In this document: positions 56,937-64,000 of the stretch, piece by piece
Layout of the letters: every line of letters starts with the position of its first letter
Numbering within the stretch: the stretch's first letter is position 1
Source: Siphonodentalium dalli
Taxonomy: Eukaryota; Mollusca; Scaphopoda; Gadilida; Siphonodentaliidae
Assembly (NCBI GenBank): GCA_032622095.1
Contig: CP136065.1
Span: forward strand, 38,166,732-38,230,731
Direction: 5' to 3'
Length of the DNA stretch: 64,000 bases
Translations under genes and position numbers: made by a program
The notes under the pieces: model-generated
Databases searched by the model: none
What the model was told of the DNA's origin: nothing
The model's input: the letters and a program-made list of their open reading frames with translations, nothing else

Positions 56937-58091
56937 AGCGGAACTGGTACCGAAATATGCGGAAACTTTAAAACTATGATCCGGAGACGGATAGCATGAA
57001 AGTACCGTTTATAATTTCGAACATAGCTGCTGATTACATGTTTATTACATGACCGTACCGATGCACTGATCATCATGAACTTTTTGATGGATGATAACAT
57101 TGGCGTCTAGATGGGAACGAATCATTTTGGGCTCATTTGCATAAAAACATGGCCGCTGACAGTTTGCCGACAGAGAAAACAATAACTTTGAAATAAATGG
57201 ATATAATCATATAACAAGGCCCACGTGCATTTTCGCCAATTTTTTTAGAGTTATATCCCTTCGACCATAGCGCTCAACACCACACATTAAGGACCACATT
57301 CGGTTTCAAATTTCCATTTTATTTATTCATGAGGAATTGGTCATTTGTGAGACTATTTATTAGTGGTAATTGGTAGTTGGTAGCACCGTGAGACTTCAAT
57401 GCACATAGTATACGGCAGCCCTGGGAATTAGCATCGACAATGGGCAGTGCCGAGGCAAAAGCCGACGCGAAATGAATTTGCGTCAGCATTTTTTTAGCCG
57501 AGGAAAATAAATATAGACATGTTCAATTAGTTTGGGAATTTGACGTTCGTTGAAGTGATAGTGATGCCATGATCCGTACGGCACATGTCCACAAAATAAT
57601 TTTACTTGCAATTTGCACACATTGACACGATCAGCTAGTTTGGTCAATAAAAATCTGACATCGTAATCCGCCTCCAAGCAACCGGTTACTGTTGATAGAG
57701 CAAGCTGCACCAACTTGAAAGGAGGTCATTGTGCCAGTCGCATGCGCGCGACATACCAATCATCTCACAACATCGCCAACTAATGCTAGCGCTTTGATGT
57801 TTCCGATGAAGCATATCCAACTTGACCAGCACGTGCTCCGATGTTTTTTAACTTTTTCGACTGCGTATTTCCGGGAAGTTTGGGACTATTATACATTTAT
57901 ACTTGCTCTAACTTCCCTGTTTGTTGGGACCATATGATGGGGTTCAACCTACATGGAGAATATTATAACTTGGGACGGTATTACAATATTTTTATTTCAG
58001 ACGATATTATTGACGATATCAAAATTAAAACCGGCTATACCCGATATATCGTCATATCGCCCAGCACTATTCATTGGGGCTCGCCTGAATA

Positions 58092-58206
58092 TGAAAAGCT
58101 GGCTACGAATGTGATCGCCATAGAAAAGCTGGCTACATTTGTGATCGATTAAAAAACCTGGCTACGAATGTGATCGGATCGCGGAGCCTTGTGACAATGA
58201 CCCCAT
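58092..58206. mobile_element. Half copy of the 'gatcacatttgtagc' foldback
   Basis: Three units of 'aaagctggctac(g/a)aatgtgatc' and the end 'ccttgtgacaatgacccc', matching the right half of 12640-12955. The left half is missing. Confidence 0.7.
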
Positions 58207-58519
58207 CAGCGAAAGTTACATTAAGTAATGTTTTTAATATTTTTTTTGTATTTTTGATTTTGAGAAAAACAATACCGATGGTGGCTAGCTGTCTTGAATT
58301 TCCAATTCATGAGCACAGGCTATATACTCATATGCATAAAGCCATTCTTTAAGAGTTTTGGTGCTGATTCGTTACGACACGCGAGTCACGAGTGACGTAT
58401 ACTACTAGTATTTATAGATCCTGGTACCGGTGCAGTTAACAATACTTATAGTTGCTTATTACATAAAATTTATGTTAGCGAGTTTATCACTAACACAAAT
58501 TTATAAACTAGTTATTCAG

Positions 58520-58541
58520 AGAGAGAGAGAGAGAGAGGGGG

Positions 58542-58577
<36 letters not shown>
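58520..58577. repeat. (GA)n microsatellite
   Basis: GA dinucleotides interrupted once by a run of G. Reading frames here are Arg-Glu or Ser-Leu repeats, artefacts of the repeat. Confidence 0.95.
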
Positions 58578-58578
<1 letters not shown>

Positions 58579-59036
58579 TTTTGGTCCCCTTATGACCAAT
58601 AATTGCAACCAGTAGCATTACAAAGTCAAGTAGTACATATAGGCCTACCGGTACATAACGAACATAAAACAAGAAGAAAAAAACAATACCACGTGGTCGT
58701 GCCATAAATAGAAATAAATTATATATGAGATATTTTTACAAATTACCATTCAGTCAAATGAAGAATATCTTCTTGGGTAGTCGTCATTTTCATGAGATGA
58801 TAACAGCAGACACAGAAATTTTCAGGAAAATGCACAAAACATCAGGATTAGATCTTCAAAAACGAGCATAGTATGACGCAAACATAAACTGATTTAAGTT
58901 TTCTGGCGCCTAAGTTCGAAAACCGCACGCACTTTCAAATATTTTTGAATTTCGCGGGCTTTAAATTTAGGTTTCAATTTTATTTTGTTCCGACTTTGTT
59001 ATTCCGGAAAAATGGTTTTGTGTCGTTTGTCATTCC

Positions 59037-59343
59037 GATTCTAGAACGGGTGATGAAGAATACGCAGATTTGTCTTCGTTGGTGAATTTACAATACCTTA
59101 CCGAAATAAAGTGAGGTTTTCGAAGAACTGGAAAAATATACCTATGGATTGTTGTAGATTGGCATCTAAGGTGTAAGAGGTACCAAAAGTTTTTAGTGAA
59201 AATGTATTTTTTGTAGGAATACAGTTGAGTTCAAAATGGGTGGCAACGATTTCTTGTTTCATTCCTTCCGTGACCTATGGTCCCGGGTGGTGGTTCTGCC
59301 AATAAAAGAGGGGTTTTGACCAAATTCCAAGCTCCTGTGGTTT
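59037..59343. repeat. Right arm of long inverted repeat (LTIR element)
   Basis: Reverse complement of 56625-56936, ending 'ccaagctcctgtggtt'. Flanks beyond the arms (upstream 'gatgtaatgttt', downstream 'taactatattga') show no obvious duplication. Confidence 0.9.
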
Positions 59344-59484
59344 AACTATATTGATAAAAACAACTATATATCAGTTGTATCATTTCAGAAAACATTAAAA
59401 TTGAACTACGGAAAAATTATAATATTTGTTAATTCATTTGGAATTAATTTATTAGTGCAGGATGAATTAATTACTGATATCTAT

Positions 59485-59745
59485 CAAGCCTGATCGTGAG
59501 CCTGTCATTGCAGAATGAGGTCTCCAGAGGGTGAATTTAGTGATGCTATCCCGCACAGCAGGCTAGCATCACCAATTCACCTTCAGGGGACCTCTTTCTG
59601 CTTAGGACTCATCTTCTCTGGAAAGTTTCGTTATGATCAAATTTTTACAGAAACTTCTTCACATAGATTCTATTTCTTTTTTAGTTTAGTTTCTCTATAT
59701 CCCCAAATTGGCAGATGACACATTGCATAATCAAGGTTCCCAATG
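59485..59745. mobile_element. Family A element, right end lost (A11)
   Basis: CAAGCCTGATCGTGAG, 'cctgtcattgcagaatgagg', full left hairpin, interior to 'gcagatgacacattgcataa'; the right hairpin is missing. Confidence 0.8.
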
Positions 59746-60048
59746 CGTCGTATCAGAACTATAAGGTCGTAACTCCATTTTGGCGGGAAATGAGTATTTG
59801 ATATCATTCGAATATTGAGAAAAAATCCAATCCAATGGGCCAAACTGTTTTTGCATTGGATGGCAAATATTCTCACAGACCAGTGACACAAATGTCGTAT
59901 CTCCAGCGATCTTCACAAATATTCATGCTATAAGGTTGTATGTTCAACAGCAGCCAATCGGATGCTTCAGGTTGTCCATGTGACTTCTGTTTTGTGTTTG
60001 TAAATTCTCAATTGTGTGCTATATGGTCGTATCTCCATGTTAGTAATG

Positions 60049-60146
60049 TGAGGGTGAATTTAGTGATGCCAGCCCGCTATGCAGGATAGCGTCACTTAAT
60101 TCACTCTCTCGGGACCTCATTCTGCAAATGACAGGCACACTTGAAT
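60049..60146. mobile_element. Family A, right hairpin only (A12)
   Basis: 'gagggtgaatttagtgatgc' pairing with 'cacttaattcactctctcgg', then 'ctgcaaatgacaggcacact'. Confidence 0.75.
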
Positions 60147-60322
60147 GACAAAATACTATAGAAAATGAAGAGGGTGTAATTTTATACATATATACATGTA
60201 GCTGTACATAACTGTCATGAAAGTGGTACAAAAGAGATACCGTGAAAATATGACTATTTTATTATTATGACCAGTTAATACATTCGTATGACAGGGTGGG
60301 GTGATATGAAACTTGAAGTGAT

Positions 60323-60735
60323 CTAGCCTGCAAATAGCGTGTCTGTCATTTGCAGAATGAGGTCCCCATTCTGGGGACCTCATTCTGCTTAGGCCCTCAA
60401 CTGCTATGGTTGACGCTTAGGCCCTCAACTGCTATGGTTGACCTAGGATCAGATTGAAGTTCCCTAGTTGAAGTTGGTGATGTTCACCCATTGGGCACCT
60501 CGATTATGCATTTTATCTGCTGCAAATTAGGGGATATAGAAACTTCCCAGAAGGGAAAACTAAAAACAATGTTAATTTAATACTGTAGATACTTCCCAGA
60601 AGATGAAGCCTAAGCAGAATGAGGTCTCCAGAGGGTGAATTTGGTGATGCTAGCCCGCTGTGCGGGATAGCATCACTAAATTCACTCTCTGGGGACCTCA
60701 TTCTGCAAATGACAGACACGTAATTTGCAGACTTG
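60323..60735. mobile_element. Family A element, full length (A13)
   Basis: Left end CTAGCCTGCAAATAG, right end 'gcagacttg'. The left hairpin is collapsed to 'gaggtccccattctgggg'; an interior 30-base piece ('cttaggccctcaactgctat') is duplicated. Flanks GAAGTGAT (60315-60322) and AAAGTGAT (60736-60743) agree at 7 of 8. Confidence 0.85.
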
Positions 60736-60869
60736 AAAGTGATTCAGTTAATCACGCATAATGTTTCTACAGAGAATCTTGATTGATCCTAATGATATGT
60801 AGGATCATACTGTCTGGCTTCCACACATTTTTTCTCATTTTAGCACATATGCGCTTCAGAAAAATGCAC

Positions 60870-60985
60870 AATGATACCTTAAGTGGCAGATGCAAATGTT
60901 GCAACACAAGCCACCCATATGTTGCATATGTAACAACAGAACCAGTGGTTACTCAGATGAGCTGAACAAAAAAACAGCATTGTCA
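60870..60985. repeat. Empty-site copy of the U insertion locus
   Basis: Matches 55965-56016 plus 56462-56530 ('gtggcagatgcaaatgtt', 'acaacagaaccagtggttac') but has a single CATATG (60916-60921) where U sits at 56017-56461. The repeat carrying the site is itself a dispersed sequence of unknown type; related text ('catactgtctggctt') occurs near 55715 and 60807. Confidence 0.85.
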
Positions 60986-61295
60986 GCCCCGGGCAATTAA
61001 AACAGCATCGTCAAAGAAACGTGGCACGTGGCGGGGATATCCTCCCCAAGTCTGTTTATATCTATTACAAAAAAAAAATTATCCCTTCCAGACAATTACC
61101 TTAGTTGATGAGCAAAAGGTGCTGGTAGTAGATCTCATAGAAGCCGATTCATATCACAAGCTGGCTATTTAGAAAAAAGGCTGCTATTCATTTGCCTGCA
61201 GTGTGTTTGGGTGAGTGGAGGTCACAGCTGAAGTAACATCTGGTCCAGAGAATAAGAAGAAGTATATACACAATCAACAGATGTATAATACACTA

Positions 61296-61600
61296 TTTTT
61301 ACTTAATGGATTCTCCCATTCAGTTATAAAAGTGTATATTGGAATTGTCTATTATTAATTTGGAGGGTTAAAAATGTTCACGAAAATATAAGCAGACGAC
61401 AGATAATACAAGTACAGAATGTAATTTGAGGTTTCAACATAAATATAATGTGAGTCTTTAGCCCTTTCTTTATGAAATGGATTCTCCCATTCAGTTATAA
61501 ATGTATATATTAGAATGGTCTATTATTAATCTGGAGGGTTGTTCAGTAAATATAAGCAGACAAGAAAGAGACAGACACAAATATAAAACAAGTAGAAAAG
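61296..61600. mobile_element. Two subfamily E copies in tandem (E9, E10)
   Basis: 'aatggattctcccattcagt' occurs at about 61305 and 61477, each followed by 'tctattattaat(t/c)tggaggg' and 'ataagcagac'. Both lack the far end. Confidence 0.65.
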
Positions 61601-61935
61601 GAGTCTTATTTATCCACCGCTCACTACCTCTATTGACTACATAAACATTACGGTTATTACGTCAATATAGATTTATAAGTTCAATGTAGCTTTATTAGGT
61701 TGATACTACTTTCATGACGTAATTATATATGTAACTTGCGCAGGTAACTAGGGACGTCAACTGGCCTAAATGAATGTCACTGTGATTTTAGAACGTTTTA
61801 TCGTCCAAAATTTACTGTTATTGATACAAAATTCATAAAAGGATATATGTTTAGCTTTGAAACATCTTCAAATCATCAGAACAACGTCGGGTTAGAATAA
61901 CTGTAAAATGCCAATGAACTATTTTGCTCTAAGCT
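61601..61935. other. No feature recognised
   Basis: AT-rich, no recognised repeat. Confidence 0.35.
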
Positions 61936-62288
61936 ACACTTCAGCTTGCCCATGTCATGAATGCTAAATAGTTTGCTTGACCTTTAATATACAGTAATGC
62001 CCTAAGTAATCGACCCCTTAACCACAGAAGAATTATGGGTAACTTTTCAGGATATAGTCGGAAATATGTCTTGTTGCCATTCATCGGAAAGCTCTCATGG
62101 CTTGTTGTCATTCATCGGAAAGCTCTCAGTGAGAGCTTTCCGATGAATGGCAACAAGACATATTTCCGACTAAATCCTGAAAAGTTACCCATAATTCTGC
62201 TGTGTTTAAGGAGTCGATTACTTAGGGCATTACTGTACACTTCAGCTTGCCCATGTCATGAATGCTACATAGTTCGCTTGACCTTATA
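61936..62288. repeat. ~50-bp direct repeats flanking B14
   Basis: 'cacttcagcttgcccatgtc' through 'gcttgacctt' is present on both sides of the B14 element (61937-61985 and 62237-62285) with a few differences. Confidence 0.85.
61992..62235. mobile_element. Family B MITE with internal duplication (B14)
   Basis: TA-flanked, 244 bp. As in B11, 'attcatcggaaagctctca' is repeated in the left arm before the centre 'ctcagtgagag'. Confidence 0.9.
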
Positions 62289-62407
62289 AATGTAAGGGCA
62301 TCATCGAAGTAACGTATGAGACACTTAAGAAAATGACAGATTTACCGCACAAAAGGCAAGTTTTGCGCGATGGATAAATAAAATATGTAGCTGATGCTGT
62401 CGCTTAA

Positions 62408-62669
62408 CCCTTTAAGTGCCAGGTCCGATTTTTGTATCAACCAATATACCCTGTGCCAATGCATTCTCTTATATATGCGAGTCGACCATAGGTCGCCTCG
62501 CATATATAAGAGAATGCATTGGCCTAACAAGTTTTCATCATTTGTTATTTTTTTTTACAATTTTTTACAATTTTAATAATTTTTTTAAAATCTAAAAAAA
62601 AAAAAAAAAGGGCTGATTTTACAGACCGTAAATTAGGGCCGATGAGATCGGCCCCTGGCACTGAAAGGG
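62408..62669. mobile_element. Subfamily D MITE, complete (D4)
   Basis: TTAA on both sides (62404-62407, 62670-62673), ends CCCTTTAAGTGCCAGG and CCTGGCACTGAAAGGG. One hairpin module (62453-62523), T- and A-rich middle, and 'gggccgatgagatcggcccc' near the right end. Confidence 0.9.
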
Positions 62670-62734
62670 TTAATAGATGCTCAAATTCCCCTCATGCACA
62701 TAAACCGTTTAAGCGGTTATTCTATATACATTGG

Positions 62735-63073
62735 TGGGAAATGTTCAGAGTATAACTTCTTCGTTTGTTGAACTTGTAATCTGAAGATTTTCTTTTGCGA
62801 ACTACTCGTCAATGAGTATTTATTAACCCTTTGAGTGCCAGGTCGATTTTTGTATCAACCCATATACCCTGTGCCAATGCATTCTCTTATATATGTGCAT
62901 ATATAAGAGAATGCATTGGCCTAACATTTTTTTTTCTTCTTTTTTTTTTACAATTTTTTACAATTTTAATAATTTATTCTTATATACTTTAACAGACTTA
63001 TTTTGTAGGTTTAGGGCCGATGAGATCGGCCCCTGGCACTCAAAGGGGTAAATAAAGTACAGAAAGTGCTAAG
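62735..63073. mobile_element. Subfamily E element interrupted by D5 (E11)
   Basis: The left part has 'ggtgggaaatgttcagagta', 'ttgttgaacttgtaatctga' and 'actcgtcaatgagtattta'; the right part after D5 is 'taaagtacagaaagtgctaa'. Together they match the end of subfamily E seen at 36605-36652. Confidence 0.65.
62827..63047. mobile_element. Subfamily D MITE with shortened hairpin (D5)
   Basis: TTAA + CCCTTTGAGTGCCAGG at the left, 'cctggcactcaaaggg' + GTAA at the right. The hairpin module has lost its loop and inner arms ('cttatatatgtgcatatata'). Confidence 0.85.
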
Positions 63074-64000
63074 ATTTATTGGATGTGTTGACAATAGGCC
63101 ACAATAGGAAGAATTGTCAAAAGTCAAGTATGAACCACTTTTTTTCCAGGAAATTTCAACTTGAATATGTGGGGGTATTGCAACTTGCTTTTTCGAATCA
63201 GTCCAGGTACACAATTTTTGCCAAAGTTTTTATTTTTAAATAATAACAAATACAAATCATATATTTAAAGTGATGTGAAACACTCCGCTGAGGTGGTCCA
63301 AACAGAATAACAAATGGTCATACCAAAATAAGTTAATTTAATAAATTAAATAGTCAGAAAACAGGGTCATTGTTATAAATGAATTACACACAGTGACTGT
63401 TATTGGCGCAATCATTGCCTTAATGTTTATGCCAAATAATGCATCTCGAATAAAGTAGTATATATTTTAATTTGTACGTAGTTCAACTGTTGTGTTCTCT
63501 GAAATGGTACATTAATTTGATAGTAATTTTTGATAATCTTAGTTCATTACTACATTCTTCCAATGGGGATATTGTTTGAATGCTAACCAATTGGATTTAT
63601 TCAATGGAATAAGTCCACAATATGGCTTTAATATGCACCCCCCCCCCTTCTGTGATTTTGTGTACCATAGAACAGTTAAGCAAGTAAAATTGCATTAGAT
63701 ACTCATTATAGGATATCTGTTTTCTTGTCACCACTTCCAATAGACCTTAAAGGCTGGGAACTAGATTATGAATCCCCCATGATGCCATTACGTGTTACCT
63801 GTGTTTACCTGTGCTAATAAACAGGTAAATAAACTGCTCATAATCAAGTCACGGCCCTCATTACAGCCCATGTGAGACTCATTGTAGATCATTTCTCGTG
63901 GTGATCATTATTTGTAAAGCTTTGCTGAAATAACATTACTTATACCCACTCTGGAAATTGTAGCATTTCACAGCATGTTATATCTGTTTATACAGATGAT
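63074..64000. other. No feature recognised
   Basis: AT-rich DNA; a C-run at 63637-63645. One minus frame of 67 codons without motif. Confidence 0.4.

Larger units (their letters stand above)
56937..59036. mobile_element. Spacer of the LTIR element
   Basis: 2.1 kb between the inverted arms. Frames of 60-103 codons lie here on both strands (for example 57483-57713 minus, 57841-58152 plus), but I see no DDE/DDD transposase, integrase or other known motif. It includes a half copy of the 'gctggctac' foldback and a (GA)n run. It may be a non-autonomous element, or an inverted duplication. Confidence 0.5.

Noticed and set aside
58430-58705. Arg/Glu-rich and Ser/Leu-rich frames
   Set aside because: Translations of a (GA)n microsatellite.

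Overview
The window looks like nuclear DNA from an invertebrate animal, most likely a mollusc, and possibly a bivalve. That assignment is an inference. It rests on AT-rich DNA with no dense coding, many short inverted-repeat transposons, and several arrays of 150-170 bp units carrying phrases such as 'gggccataactc' and 'cccatattcgaactcg' that end in ACGG-type tetranucleotide runs. That arrangement resembles the pearl / Helitron-like (HINE) elements described from bivalves. I could not search any database.

I find no convincing host gene, no tRNA or rRNA, and no CRISPR array. All open reading frames are short, and many lie in repeats. The only protein-coding trace I recognise is a frameshifted first exon of a hAT-type transposase (about 43700-44076) inside a 1.07 kb element with hAT-like ends. 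Undetected short exons of a host gene remain possible.

Most of what can be annotated is transposon-derived. (1) Family B: about 14 copies of a near-perfect ~210 bp palindrome with TA flanks and CAGTAATGCCC ends (Tc1/mariner-like MITE). (2) Family A: about 14 copies or parts of a 350-430 bp element with CAAGCCTGA ends and a hairpin at each end. Two copies have clear 8-bp target duplications and two more have degenerate ones. (3) A TTAA-flanked, CCCTTT-ended group (piggyBac-like): subfamilies P (CCCTTTCATGA), D (CCCTTTGAGTGCCAGG), T (CCCTTTACCCAAC) and E (CCCTTTCTATACTAAAT). P, D, T and a fourth unrelated element (U, 56017-56461) all carry the same ~70 bp hairpin module. (4) Non-autonomous hAT elements with 8-bp duplications at 42244, 43231 and 50646. 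(5) Helitron-like arrays H1-H8. (6) Several minisatellites (units of about 19, 21, 33, 63, 89, 155, 161 and 175 bp). (7) Solitary foldback structures, the most striking being a pair of ~310 bp nearly identical inverted arms separated by 2.1 kb (56625-59345).

Layout: 1-9.5 kb mixes A, B, P and Helitron-like pieces. 10-13.2 kb holds four B copies among two copies of a composite repeat. 15.9-23.5 kb is rich in arrays, including a 1 kb minisatellite. 24-30.5 kb holds D, P, A and duplications. 30.5-33.8 kb is the emptiest part. 33.8-42 kb holds T, E, D and minisatellites. 42.2-51.5 kb holds the hAT elements and the largest Helitron-like array. 51.7-53.5 kb is an A element plus a tandem duplication. 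55.7-64 kb holds the long-arm element, an occupied/empty site pair, A and B copies, and D elements nested in E. Nested insertions give relative ages: E is older than T and D, and the tested hairpin-bearing insertion U has an intact empty site in the same window.
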